This document shows, piece by piece, positions 54,594 through 62,738 of a stretch of 64,000 nt of DNA (within the stretch, counting starts at the first letter, position 1; every line of letters begins with the position of its first letter). The notes under the pieces are model-generated. The model did no database searches and had not been told where the DNA came from. It worked only from the letters and a program-made list of their open reading frames with translations. This DNA comes from CFX2 sp014338005. GTDB taxonomy: Bacteria > Chloroflexota > Anaerolineae > Aggregatilineales > Phototrophicaceae. The stretch spans positions 26,465 to 90,464 of the forward strand of contig SZPE01000007.1 of the NCBI GenBank assembly GCA_030263555.1, read 5' to 3'. Made by a program: the position numbers and the translations under genes.

Positions 54594-54943
54594 GTGCGCT
54601 TGAACCCGCATCAGCAAGTTCATCTCGCCCGCCTGCTGCTGGATCAAAGCCACCGTACACCCATTACCATCGAGGATTTGAGCCGCGCGGTAGCCCTTTC
54701 GCCTTATTACCTGATCCGGGTATTCAGACAGACCTATAAACAAACACCGCATCAATACCTGGTGGGGCAGCGTATTGCCAGCGCTAAAGAACTCCTGCGG
54801 AACTCGGACCTCAGCATAACGGAGATTTGCGCGGCAGTTGGCTACGAAAGCCTGGGATCATTCAGTACATCGAAGCTGTTTTCAAGGATAACAGCGGCAA
54901 CATCATGGTGCTTTCGCAGGACAAGCCCCGCCATCAGGCGTAG
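54594..54943 (+). pseudogene. AraC-type helix-turn-helix gene joined to a VOC-like tail
   Basis: From the GTG at 54594 the frame encodes an AraC DNA-binding domain (SRAVALSPYYLIRVFRQTYK, ITEICAAVGYESLGSFST). After about 54865 the family match stops. A different frame then reads QYIEAVFKDNSGNIMVLSQ and ends at TAG 54941-54943, like the C-terminus of a VOC/glyoxalase protein. The AraC frame itself runs to 54965. This suggests that a deletion joined two genes. A start at 54564 (GTG) is also possible. Confidence 0.65.
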
Positions 54944-54999
54944 CTGCACACAGCGTTGGGGCTAAGGTTTCCAATCCGAGTCAGTATGAGGAGGTTTGT

Positions 55000-55452
55000 A
55001 TGAGCCTAAAGAAGAACACGCAGAAGTCCCAGGGATTCACGGATGCGGAACAGGCCGCTATGAAGGAACGCGCCAAAGAGCTGAAGGCGGAAGCGCGCGC
55101 GAACAAAGATAAGGCGCAAGGAGAACGTGACGTGCTGGCGAAGATTGCCGAGATGCCTGAACCGGATCGCACCATCGCCATGCGGCTGCATGAGATCGTC
55201 AAAGCCAACGCACCAGTTCTTTCGCCGAAAACCTGGTACGGAATGCCCGCGTATGCCAGGGACGGCAAGGTCGTCTGCTTCTTCCAAAGCGCAGACAAGT
55301 TCCAGACGAGGTATGCATCATTCGGCTTCAACGACACAGCGAACCTCGACGATGGTGCCATGTGGCCGACCGCCTTCGCGCTGAAGGAGCTGACTGCCGC
55401 CGAAGAAGAGAAGATCGCTGCGCTCGTGAAGAAAGCAGTGAGTGAGGACTGA
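55000..55452 (+). CDS. DUF1801-family protein
   Basis: The 150-residue protein has a charged helical N-terminus (residues 1-50) and the DUF1801 fold with LHEIVKANAPVLSPKTWYGM and PAYARDGKVVCFFQSADKFQ. Its role is unknown; relatives are named iron-chaperone-like. AGGAGG precedes the ATG. Confidence 0.85.
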   Translation: MSLKKNTQKSQGFTDAEQAAMKERAKELKAEARANKDKAQGERDVLAKIAEMPEPDRTIAMRLHEIVKANAPVLSPKTWYGMPAYARDGKVVCFFQSADKFQTRYASFGFNDTANLDDGAMWPTAFALKELTAAEEEKIAALVKKAVSED

Positions 55453-55567
55453 TCTCTCCGCCGGGAGCCTGAAATCACCGGTCGGGACGAGGCGTTCCCG
55501 CGTGCCGAAAACACGCACCGGCTAACTGGCAATCAGGGTGAAGCCAAATACTGAGACAGACTGGGTA

Positions 55568-55655
55568 GCAGTCTAGACTGCCACTCTGGGCTTTAGCCGA
55601 CTCCCTGGCGGCTGTGGTCAAAGCTTTGACCACGCGGCTTTCGCGGGCTAAAGCC
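55568..55655. repeat. Nested palindromic repeat
   Basis: GCAGTCTAGACTGC (55568-55581) is a perfect palindrome. A larger hairpin follows: GGCTTTAGCC (55589-55598) pairs with GGCTAAAGCC (55646-55655), and in its centre GTGGTCAAAGCTTTGACCAC (55614-55633) is a perfect 20-bp palindrome. This looks like a dispersed palindromic element. Confidence 0.8.
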
Positions 55656-55669
55656 TGTTTATTGTAATG

Positions 55670-55711
55670 AAAAAAGGAACGGGAACGTTTTTATTATACG
55701 TTACCGTTCCC
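55670..55711 (-). terminator. Rho-independent terminator of the tRNA gene
   Basis: On the minus strand GGAACGGTAACG and CGTTCCCGTTCC pair with one mismatch and are followed by TTTTTT. It lies 33 bases after the tRNA 3' end. Confidence 0.85.
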
Positions 55712-55743
55712 CGATGATTCGTATATGCCTGGTTATGGAAACT

Positions 55744-55819
55744 TGGGGCAGGTGGGATTCGAACCCACAACCTTACTGATTTTAAGTCAGTTGCCTCCTG
55801 CCAATTGGGCCACTGCCCC
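55744..55819 (-). tRNA. tRNA with UAA anticodon, class I shape (tRNA-Leu by codon)
   Basis: The 76-base sequence folds into a cloverleaf. The acceptor is GGGGCAG/CTGCCCC with A73, the D-arm starts GCCC with GG in the loop, the anticodon stem is ACTGA/TCAGT with loop CTTAAAA (anticodon UAA, reads UUA), the variable loop is AAGGTT, and the T-arm is GTGGG/CCCAC with TTCGAAT. CCA is not encoded. Bacterial tRNA-Leu normally has a long variable arm, so this short form is odd. Confidence 0.85.
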
Positions 55820-55830
55820 ATTTACCCTGT

Positions 55831-55859
55831 AGTTTAGCAGTTTCACACGCCGCCGTCAA
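55831..55859 (-). promoter_or_regulatory. Promoter of the tRNA gene
   Basis: On the minus strand TTGACG (55854-55859) and TAAACT (55831-55836) are separated by 17 bases, and transcription would start about 5 bases before the tRNA 5' end. Confidence 0.7.
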
Positions 55860-55895
55860 TCAGAATCCACAGGCCGGCGTGCCGCGCGGAAATCG

Positions 55896-55924
55896 TTGAC
55901 AAACAAATTTCAAACAAGTATAAT
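55896..55924 (+). promoter_or_regulatory. Consensus sigma-70-type promoter of rpsA
   Basis: TTGACA (55896-55901) and TATAAT (55919-55924) lie exactly 17 bases apart. The start would be near 55931, giving a leader of about 170 bases before the ATG at 56104. Confidence 0.85.
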
Positions 55925-56103
55925 CCCCATTCGGTCTATAGGGAAGGGCAGTACGCGGCTTCTACGGCTGCGCTGCGATTGAACCTGCGCTGTTTTTCAT
56001 CACGCACCTGCCAACCACTCGGTAGCCGGGGATAAACTGGCTTGCCGGGTTTTTTCGCGCCCTGCTCCCAGAGGCCAAAATAAAAATTTTGGGGGAACTC
56101 TCG

Positions 56104-57345
56104 ATGCATCTCAATCCTTCATCTCTGGCGGACGACATGGATTTCGCGGCGCTGTTAGAAGCGTCGTTTGTCGAGGAGCCGGAGCGCGGTGATATTGTCA
56201 CCGGAACAATTTTAGCGGTGGATAACCAGGGCTTGATCGTGGATATTGGCGCGATGAAGCGGGATGGAATCGTGCCGCGCAAAGATATTGAACGGCTGGG
56301 GCTGAATCCGAGCGCCTACCAGGTTGGCAATGAAATCGAAGTCATCATCATTCGCTCCGAAGACGACGAAGGTAATCTGGTGCTTTCGGTTTCGCAGGCG
56401 CAGCAGAGCGAGGACTGGAAACGCGCCGAAGCCCTGATGAACGGCGAGGAGCTGTGGGAAGGCATCGTCTCGGATGTCAACCGGGGCGGCCTGATCGTCC
56501 CCTTCGGCAACCTGCGCGGTTTCGTCCCAGCCAGCCATGTGGTAGACCTGCCGCGCGGCATCAACGAGGACGAACGTAAAGACCATATGGCGAAGCTGTT
56601 GGGTCGCAAGATCACGGTTAAAGTGATTGAGGTCAACCGCAAACGCCGCCGGCTGGTTTTTAGCCAGCGCGATGCCCAGCGTGGCCGCCGCGAGGCGCGT
56701 AAGGAACTGCTGCTGGACGAATTGAAAGAGGGCGAGGTTCGCAAGGGTGTCGTCAGCGGCCTGCGCGATTTTGGCGCGTTTGTAGACCTGGGCGGCGCGG
56801 ACGGCCTGATCCACATTTCCGAGCTGGCCTGGCATCGCGTCAAACACCCGCGCGAAGTGCTGAATGTCGGCGACGAGGTGGAAGTGTATGTCCTGCGGCT
56901 CGACGCCGAAGGCAAACGCATCGGCCTGAGTTTAAAACGGATGCAAAAGAACCCCTGGGCGGCGGCAGAAGAACTGTACCATGTCGGCCAGTTGGTTGAA
57001 GGCACGGTTTCGCGCGTGGCGCAGTTCGGCGCGTTCATCAGCCTGGAGCCGGGCATCGAAGCCCTGCTGCACGCCAGCCAGATCGCCGAGCCGCCCCCTG
57101 CCGACCCCAGCGTGATGTTATACGAAGGCCAAAAACTGCTGCTCCGGGTCATCAGCATCGAACCCGACCGCCAGCGTTTGGGTTTGAGTTTGAAAGATGT
57201 CACCGACGAAGAAAAACAACGCTGGCAGGAGCGCCACGTCACCTCGGAAACAGAATCGGTAGAGGTCGAACTGCCCGAAGATGACAGTAGCATAAACGAG
57301 GCTGATTCTGTACAATTGGCGGAAAATCAGGCCAGCGTTGTCTAA
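56104..57345 (+). CDS. rpsA: Ribosomal protein S1 homologue with four S1 domains
   Basis: The 413-residue protein has four S1 RNA-binding repeats: about 33-98 (GDIVTGTILAVDNQGLIVDIG), 119-190, 205-277 (KGVVSGLRDFGAFVDLGGAD) and 292-366 (VEGTVSRVAQFGAFISLEPG), with a short acidic tail. Typical enterobacterial S1 has six; many other phyla have four. It binds mRNA at the 30S subunit. The ATG at 56104 has GGGGGA 7 bases upstream; a TTG at 56089 is possible. A consensus promoter stands at 55896. Confidence 0.9.
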   Translation: MHLNPSSLADDMDFAALLEASFVEEPERGDIVTGTILAVDNQGLIVDIGAMKRDGIVPRKDIERLGLNPSAYQVGNEIEVIIIRSEDDEGNLVLSVSQAQQSEDWKRAEALMNGEELWEGIVSDVNRGGLIVPFGNLRGFVPASHVVDLPRGINEDERKDHMAKLLGRKITVKVIEVNRKRRRLVFSQRDAQRGRREARKELLLDELKEGEVRKGVVSGLRDFGAFVDLGGADGLIHISELAWHRVKHPREVLNVGDEVEVYVLRLDAEGKRIGLSLKRMQKNPWAAAEELYHVGQLVEGTVSRVAQFGAFISLEPGIEALLHASQIAEPPPADPSVMLYEGQKLLLRVISIEPDRQRLGLSLKDVTDEEKQRWQERHVTSETESVEVELPEDDSSINEADSVQLAENQASVV

Positions 57346-57360
57346 AGCTAAAGCTGACGA

Positions 57361-57385
57361 CGGGGCGTAAGTATCCTGCGCCCCG
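57361..57385. promoter_or_regulatory. Intergenic hairpin between rpsA and rpsU
   Basis: CGGGGCG (57361-57367) and CGCCCCG (57379-57385) form a 7-bp stem. No T-run follows, so it may be a message structure and not a terminator. Confidence 0.5.
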
Positions 57386-57438
57386 ATTAGCCATCGTTCG
57401 AGATGGAGTTTTGAGGAAAGGAGGAGGCTAAACACCAT

Positions 57439-57639
57439 ATGGCTTTTGTCTCGCTAAAGCCGAATGAATCGCAGGAATCGCTGCTGCGGCGTTTCCGCAA
57501 GCGTGTGACCAATAGCGGTGTGCTAAGCACGGTGCGCCGGAAGCGTTGGCACATTTCCAAAAGCGAACTGCGCCGGATCGAGAAGAAAAAAGCGATCCGC
57601 CGGGCGCGTCGCCGTCAACGCAAGACGTATGGGCGCTAG
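57439..57639 (+). CDS. rpsU: Ribosomal protein bS21
   Basis: The 66-residue basic protein matches bS21, with LLRRFRKRVTNSGVL and a long basic helix (RRIEKKKAIRRARRRQRK). It belongs to the 30S platform where mRNA pairs with the 16S tail. GGAGGAGG precedes the start at a longer than usual distance. It follows rpsA by 93 bases. Confidence 0.93.
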   Translation: MAFVSLKPNESQESLLRRFRKRVTNSGVLSTVRRKRWHISKSELRRIEKKKAIRRARRRQRKTYGR

Positions 57640-57672
57640 TCCGACGGGAAGGTAAGCGGATGACCGTGTAAA

Positions 57673-57708
57673 CCGCTGCTGTTCGCGGCAGCGGCTTGTT
57701 TCTTTTAA
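57673..57708 (+). terminator. Terminator-like hairpin after rpsU
   Basis: CCGCTGC and GCAGCGG pair around an 8-base loop, then a T-rich stretch (TTGTTTCTTTT) follows. Confidence 0.7.
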
Positions 57709-57727
57709 TTAACCCACCAGGAGGGGT

Positions 57728-57988
57728 ATGAAAAAAAGGGATGACAAAATCGAAGTGGAAGGTACGGTCGTGGAGGCGCTGCCGAATACGCAGTTCCTGG
57801 TGGAACTGGATAACGGCCACCGCATACTGGCTTATCTTTCCGGCAAAATGCGGAAATATTACATCCGCATCCTGTTGGGCGACCGGGTTAAGGTCGAGAT
57901 GAGCATGTACGACCCAAAACGCGGGCGCATCACCTACCGGCACAAGGACAGCGGGCGCAGCGTTGAAGTCGAAGAAGGGGATATTTAG
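57728..57988 (+). CDS. infA: Translation initiation factor IF-1
   Basis: The 86-residue S1/OB-fold protein contains the IF-1 signature VEGTVVEALPNTQFLVELDN and GHRILAYLSGKMRKYYIRIL. It has a slightly longer C-terminal tail than the usual 72 residues. It binds the 30S A site in initiation. AGGAGGGG lies just before the ATG. Confidence 0.95.
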   Translation: MKKRDDKIEVEGTVVEALPNTQFLVELDNGHRILAYLSGKMRKYYIRILLGDRVKVEMSMYDPKRGRITYRHKDSGRSVEVEEGDI

Positions 57989-58061
57989 ATCGGTTTCGGC
58001 GTGATCGTAGGAGGTTTCCTCTCTCCTGTGGGCCTGTCATTTTGCTTTGCCGCTTCTATTC

Positions 58062-59020
58062 ATGCCCCGAAGTAATTTTCTCCTCCTGCTGCTAATTTTA
58101 TGGGGAACTCGTCTGCTGGCGTTGGAAGCCCTGCCGCTGCACAACGACGAAGGGCTGCATCTGACGCGGGCGGTAGAAGTCTGGAACGGCCATCCTTTCT
58201 GGGCCATCAGCGATGGCAAAATCATCAATCACTGGCTGATAGCCGCTTTTTATCCACAAAACGCGCCGGTTTTTGCCGGGCGCATCGCTACCCTGTTCGT
58301 GAGTATGATCGGGCTGGCCGCCGGCTGCGCGCTGGCAAAACGCCTGTCCGGGGCTGCCGGGGCGCTGCTGGCCGGGGGGCTGTGGATCATGTCGCCGTAT
58401 CTGTTTTTTTACGAACGGCTGGCCTTTAGCGATGCCGAGGCGGGCGCGCTGGTCGTGGTCGCCGTCTGGCTGGCGCTGTGCGCGTCCCGGAGCGGGCCAG
58501 CGTGGGACTGGGGGCAGGCGTTCGCCGTTTTAGGGGTGAGCAGGCGCGTTATCTGGCCGCCAGCGCCGCGCTGGCAGCTCTGATGCTCGTTTTTATACCC
58601 TTTGTTTTAACAGCTTATACCGACCCCGCTGCCCTGCCCCTGCCGGAGGATGTGCGCTGCCAGCACATCACCTCCCACAGCGCCGGCTACGGCCTGCGCG
58701 AAGCCGTAGAGTCATTTCCCTCGACGCTGGCGCGTGCTGATCTGTCGGTTATCGGCAGTGTGTTCCCCGACAGCTGCCGCCGCGCCAATTTTTACGCTGC
58801 CTCTGCCCACAAACTGACCTGCGCCGATGCGCCCGGCCTGCCCCAGATCGAAGCGGCTTTAAACGAACGCGGCGCGGTTTATACGCTGGTGGACGGCGCG
58901 CCGCTCATCAGTGTAGCTGTGAACACCCTGGACGCGCGGGCGGCTCTGATCGCGGTCTACCCGCGCCCTGGTGAAAATGAAGCTAATGCTTCGGTGGCGC
59001 TGTGGCTGCTGGAGAAGTAG
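58062..59020 (+). pseudogene. Decayed membrane glycosyltransferase (GT39/GT83, PMT_2-like)
   Basis: The first frame (58062 to about 58530) gives an N-terminal membrane segment, LHNDEGLHLTRAVE with the acidic motif of this family, and FYERLAFSDAEAG. The second frame (about 58535-59020) gives a membrane helix (YLAASAALAALMLVFIPFVL) and a C-terminal soluble part ending WLLEK. About half of the usual length in the middle is missing and the join is out of frame. It is an internal-deletion remnant. Confidence 0.75.
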
Positions 59021-59029
59021 TGCCGAGTG

Positions 59030-59473
59030 TCATAGGTTAATCTCGGCCTTGTACCCAAACCGGACGCCGTTGTCCAGCCAGCGCATCCAGTGTGGTTTTA
59101 GCATGTACAGCACGCTGGCGTTAATCTGCTGTGTAAAAGCAGCCGGCAGGGGAAATTTTTCCAGATAACGCGCCAGAATTTGCCGGCGTTTGACCTCATC
59201 GCCGACGGCAGCCGCTTCACCCTCGATTTGCAGGCCGCGAATGTCCTGCCAGTTCCATACCGCCGGATAAATCGCGGCGGCCACGCGCGGGTGGGTGGCT
59301 AGGTTCAGGCTGTGGCGGCTGTCCGGCGATGACAGCCAGCACAGGTTAAATGCCTCGTCGGAAACGTAAAACAGCGGCGTGACTTCAGCCTGCCCTGCCG
59401 CGTTCACGGTCGCCAGCGCCAGCGTGGACTGGCTTTCCAGAAAGGCGCGCACTGCCTCGCGGGTGTCGGTCAT
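59030..59473 (-). CDS. Pyridoxamine 5'-phosphate oxidase-like flavin-binding protein
   Basis: The 147-residue protein has the split-barrel start FLESQSTLALATVNAAGQAE and LFYVSDEAFNLCWLSS, then QDIRGLQIEGEAAAV. It likely binds FMN or F420. The ATG at 59473 has AAAGG upstream; the open frame extends to 59563. It follows UbiX by 47 bases. Confidence 0.85.
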   Translation of the reverse strand: MTDTREAVRAFLESQSTLALATVNAAGQAEVTPLFYVSDEAFNLCWLSSPDSRHSLNLATHPRVAAAIYPAVWNWQDIRGLQIEGEAAAVGDEVKRRQILARYLEKFPLPAAFTQQINASVLYMLKPHWMRWLDNGVRFGYKAEINL

Positions 59474-59520
59474 GGATTTAGCCTTTAAGAATCGAACCGC
59501 CATTTTTATAGTGATTAGTT

Positions 59521-60114
59521 TTATTCTTCCGGCGGGTTGGCCTTGCCGTTCATACCGAGCCACTCAAAATACAGGGTATTGTGGATGCCGATGCGCGCCA
59601 GCGCACGCCCGACCGTGCCGTTCACCAGATCATCCACCGTCTGCGGACTGCCGTAGAAAGCGGGAACGGGAGGCATGATGATCGCGCCATTTTCGGCGGC
59701 CTGCATCATCAGCCGCAGGTGGCCGATGTGCAGCGGCGTTTCCCGCACCAGCAGCAGCACCGGGCGGCCTTCCTTCAACTGCACATCGGCGGCGCGGCTC
59801 ATCAGATCCGCCGAGTAGCTGTTGGCGATGGCCGACAGCGTTTTGATGCTGCACGGCGCGACGATCATACCCAGCGTGGCAAACGAGCCGCTGGCAATGC
59901 TGGCACCGATGTCGCCGGGTTTATGCGCCACGTCGGCCAGTTTTTCCACGTCGCGCACGTTCCACGCCGTTTCCTGCGTGATGGTGGCGCGCGCCGCCGG
60001 GCTGAGTACCAGGTGCGTTTCGATGGTTTTGTCCAGCGCCAGCGTTTCCAGCAGCCGTATGCCGTAGATGACGCCGGACGCGCCGGAAATGCCGATGATG
60101 AGGCGGTTAGTCAT
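59521..60114 (-). CDS. ubiX: Flavin prenyltransferase UbiX
   Basis: The 197-residue protein has LIIGISGASGVIYGIRLLE, the flavin-binding VAPCSIKTLSAIANSYSADL, and RETPLHIGHLRLM. It makes the prenylated FMN cofactor used by UbiD-type decarboxylases. No UbiD gene is in the window. The ATG at 60114 (MTNRLIIG) is the usual start; one at 60135 is open. A TTAGTCATTAGTCG repeat lies at the start. Confidence 0.92.
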   Translation of the reverse strand: MTNRLIIGISGASGVIYGIRLLETLALDKTIETHLVLSPAARATITQETAWNVRDVEKLADVAHKPGDIGASIASGSFATLGMIVAPCSIKTLSAIANSYSADLMSRAADVQLKEGRPVLLLVRETPLHIGHLRLMMQAAENGAIIMPPVPAFYGSPQTVDDLVNGTVGRALARIGIHNTLYFEWLGMNGKANPPEE

Positions 60115-60189
60115 TAGTCGTTCGTCTCTGGTCATTAGCCATACGCGAATGTCGCAGGGGCGAGCCTGTATAGTGTCCCGATTGTATGT

Positions 60190-61221
60190 TCAGAACTTGG
60201 GGCGGAAGTCGGCATCCCGGCCATCAATGTACAGCAGAAAATCGTCGGTGCTGGCGAAGAGGATGAGGGATGAAACGGTCGTGGGGGCAGGGATGATGGT
60301 GACTGTTTCACCTACCCCGACTACATCTCCTGAGTAGGCGAGTTGGTTCCCGTTGGGGCTGAATTTAACACTGAGTAAAGGCGCGCCCACTTGTATTGTT
60401 TTGATAAGCTGTCCGGTCGTTGAATTCCAGATCAGCACCGTGCCGTCCAGACTTGCGCTAACTACACTACTGCCGTCGGGAGACCAATCAACAGAGGGAA
60501 CCGGTAACGTATGCCCAGATAACACAAGAATTTCTTGGCTTGCATTAGCATCCCAGATACGTACAACGCCATCCATCCCGCCGCTAACTACCCGATTACC
60601 ATCTGGACTCCATGCTACCGAGTCAATGTAGACATTTTGTAACCCAATATCTTTTATGTATTCTCCAGTATTAGAATCGAATAGCACAACACCACTTGCG
60701 ACAGCAGATATTATCCTCGTATCAATCCAATCAAGCCCTTCTAAATATCCCGCCCATTCATCAATTAGAAGTTGGCCTGTATCTGCATTCCATATCTGCA
60801 ATTTTCCATCAAATTGGCTAACGCCTGCTATAAAAGTGCTATCTGAACTCCAAGCCAAATTGGTGATATGATCAGTAATTTGACCCTGCAAGGTTCTGAT
60901 GAGTAGTCCAGTATTAGTATCCCAGAGAAAGACCGATTTTAACTCATTAGAACCGGCAATTCGCGTTCCATCTGGACTCCAGGCTACCGCAGTAATTTGG
61001 GATATGAATCCACTTTGTAAAGTCTTTTCAACAAGACCTGTCAAGGCAGATTGAATCTCAACAATACCATTGTAACGCGCAGCGGCAATATGTGTACTAT
61101 CTGGACTCCAAGCCAGTGACCAGACACTGTCATCAGGTATGTCTACTTCCTGAGCATTGACTACTGTTAGCTGTCCAAGCATCAGAGAAATGAGAATATA
61201 TATCAGTAGTTTAGTTTTCAT
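60190..61221 (-). CDS. Secreted WD40-repeat protein (second of a pair)
   Basis: The 343-residue product has a signal peptide (LLIYILISLMLGQLTVVNAQ) and about seven WD40 repeats in the AWSPDG form (LAWSPDSTHIAAARYNGIVE, RIWDANASQEILVLSGHTL). It ends with a tail that starts TVTIIPAPTTVSSLILFAS, which its neighbour shares. AAGGACAA precedes the ATG at 61221; the frame extends to 61239. It probably is a surface propeller; ligand unknown. Confidence 0.87.
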   Translation of the reverse strand: MKTKLLIYILISLMLGQLTVVNAQEVDIPDDSVWSLAWSPDSTHIAAARYNGIVEIQSALTGLVEKTLQSGFISQITAVAWSPDGTRIAGSNELKSVFLWDTNTGLLIRTLQGQITDHITNLAWSSDSTFIAGVSQFDGKLQIWNADTGQLLIDEWAGYLEGLDWIDTRIISAVASGVVLFDSNTGEYIKDIGLQNVYIDSVAWSPDGNRVVSGGMDGVVRIWDANASQEILVLSGHTLPVPSVDWSPDGSSVVSASLDGTVLIWNSTTGQLIKTIQVGAPLLSVKFSPNGNQLAYSGDVVGVGETVTIIPAPTTVSSLILFASTDDFLLYIDGRDADFRPKF

Positions 61222-61243
61222 GATTGATTGTCCTTCCATATAA

Positions 61244-62434
61244 CTACCAATCGGCGTTCATGGTGTAGATGTCCTTACTGCCGTCGCGCTCCGAGGTGAA
61301 GGCGATCTGGCTGCGGTCGGGCGACCAGGCGGGCGCGGTATCGGTGGCGGGGTGGTTGGTGAGGCGGGTGGGGCTGCTGCCGTCGGGCTGCACGGTGTAC
61401 AGTTCCCAGTTGCCGTCGCGGCTGCTGGCGAAGAGGATGGGGGATGAAATGGTAGTAGGGGCAGGGATGATGGTTACTGAGTCAGTTCCTTCCCTGGCAT
61501 AAGCTATCTTGGCACCATCAGGACTCCAGGCAACTGTTCTTATCGGTCTATCGCTGTTAATCGTATCGAGAAGTTGCCCTGCGTTTACATCCCAAATGGG
61601 TATCCAATCATCAGTCCCAGCGGCTACAATATATCGATTATTGGAACTCCATGACAAATCACTCACTATAAAATTAGTAAACGTTACGATGTTCTGCCCT
61701 GTCGCAGCATCCCAGATACGAACTGCTCTATCGAAAACACCGCTTGAACTTGCAATCTTACTACCATCAGGACTCCAGGCAACAGCCCAAACGACATCAT
61801 TATGGCCGGCCAGAGTGCGTATGGGATTCCCGGTATTCACGTCCCAGATGGTGATATTCATGTCGGTAGACCCACCAGCGATACGACCACCATCGGGACT
61901 CCAGGCAATAGAGGTAACATCCTCTTCCTTAAACGGTATAATTTTTATCTCAACGCCCGTACTAACCTGCCAGATTGAGATATATCGAATTCCAAAACCG
62001 GAAGCAAGAAAACCCTTAGCGCCTGCCAAGTAGTTACCATCAGGACTCCAGGCAATTGAATCTATTGTTTCTGCTCCCTCCACCATCATGATGGTTTGGT
62101 TAGTGGCAACATTGAGGACTTGTACAACAAACTGAACGCGACCAGGGTCAGTCGCCGTAACAGCGAGGATATGGGGGTCAGTGGGACTCCACTCGACATC
62201 CACTGGCACACCGGGAAATTGGAAGGTTTGCTGTACCTGACCGCTGGCTGTGTCAAGTATTTGAACTTGACCTGTGTTGTAGCCCACTGCAAGTTTAGTT
62301 CCGCTATGATTCCAGGTTATACTATAGGCGGTTTCACTCTGAGCCAGTAAATGGCTATCAACTCCAATACCGAATACCAGCCCCCAAATCAAAATTATGA
62401 GCAAGCGAGCTTGTTTCATCAGTTTAGCCAACAT
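61244..62434 (-). CDS. Secreted WD40-repeat protein with TolB-like tail (first of a pair)
   Basis: The 396-residue product has a hydrophobic signal (LLIILIWGLVFGIGV), about seven WD40 repeats, and SVTIIPAPTTISSPILFAS leading to a TolB-like segment (TRLTNHPATDTAPAWSPDRS). The ATG at 62434 has GGAG 8 bases upstream. The next gene starts 22 bases after its stop. The two are paralogues. Confidence 0.87.
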   Translation of the reverse strand: MLAKLMKQARLLIILIWGLVFGIGVDSHLLAQSETAYSITWNHSGTKLAVGYNTGQVQILDTASGQVQQTFQFPGVPVDVEWSPTDPHILAVTATDPGRVQFVVQVLNVATNQTIMMVEGAETIDSIAWSPDGNYLAGAKGFLASGFGIRYISIWQVSTGVEIKIIPFKEEDVTSIAWSPDGGRIAGGSTDMNITIWDVNTGNPIRTLAGHNDVVWAVAWSPDGSKIASSSGVFDRAVRIWDAATGQNIVTFTNFIVSDLSWSSNNRYIVAAGTDDWIPIWDVNAGQLLDTINSDRPIRTVAWSPDGAKIAYAREGTDSVTIIPAPTTISSPILFASSRDGNWELYTVQPDGSSPTRLTNHPATDTAPAWSPDRSQIAFTSERDGSKDIYTMNADW

Positions 62435-62640
62435 CAAATAATCTCCATTATCTATAGCGAGGAAAATGATCCATGTTTTGGCTGCGTTGATATACCCTAG
62501 CACTCCAGGTATATCCTACGATTTCATGGGTGGTTTCATTGATTTCGTAATTTAGAACAGGCTGAATGACCGAAAAATAGTTTGGCCCATAAGGTCTGTC
62601 AAGACTTTGGTGTAAATGACCTGTCCTTCAAAGCGGTATT

Positions 62641-62738
62641 CTGCCTTCAAAGCGAATGGCGAGCTGGTTGAGGATCAGTTCCCAGTTGTCTGCCTTCAAA
62701 GCGAATGGCGAGCTGGTTGAGGATCAGTTCCCAGTTGT
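62641..62738. repeat. 49-bp tandem duplication at the transposase 3' end
   Basis: The same 49 bases occupy 62641-62689 and 62690-62738 without any change that I can see. As 49 is not a multiple of 3, the second reading is in another frame. Confidence 0.92.

Noticed and set aside
55960..56080. An attenuator or riboswitch in the rpsA leader
   Set aside because: The repeated GCCGGG stretches are direct and not inverted repeats, so no stable terminator stem before TTTTTT was found.
62586..62593. A target-site duplication of the IS256 element
   Set aside because: Only two bases are available beyond the right end, and they do not match the first bases of an 8-base left flank, so nothing can be claimed.
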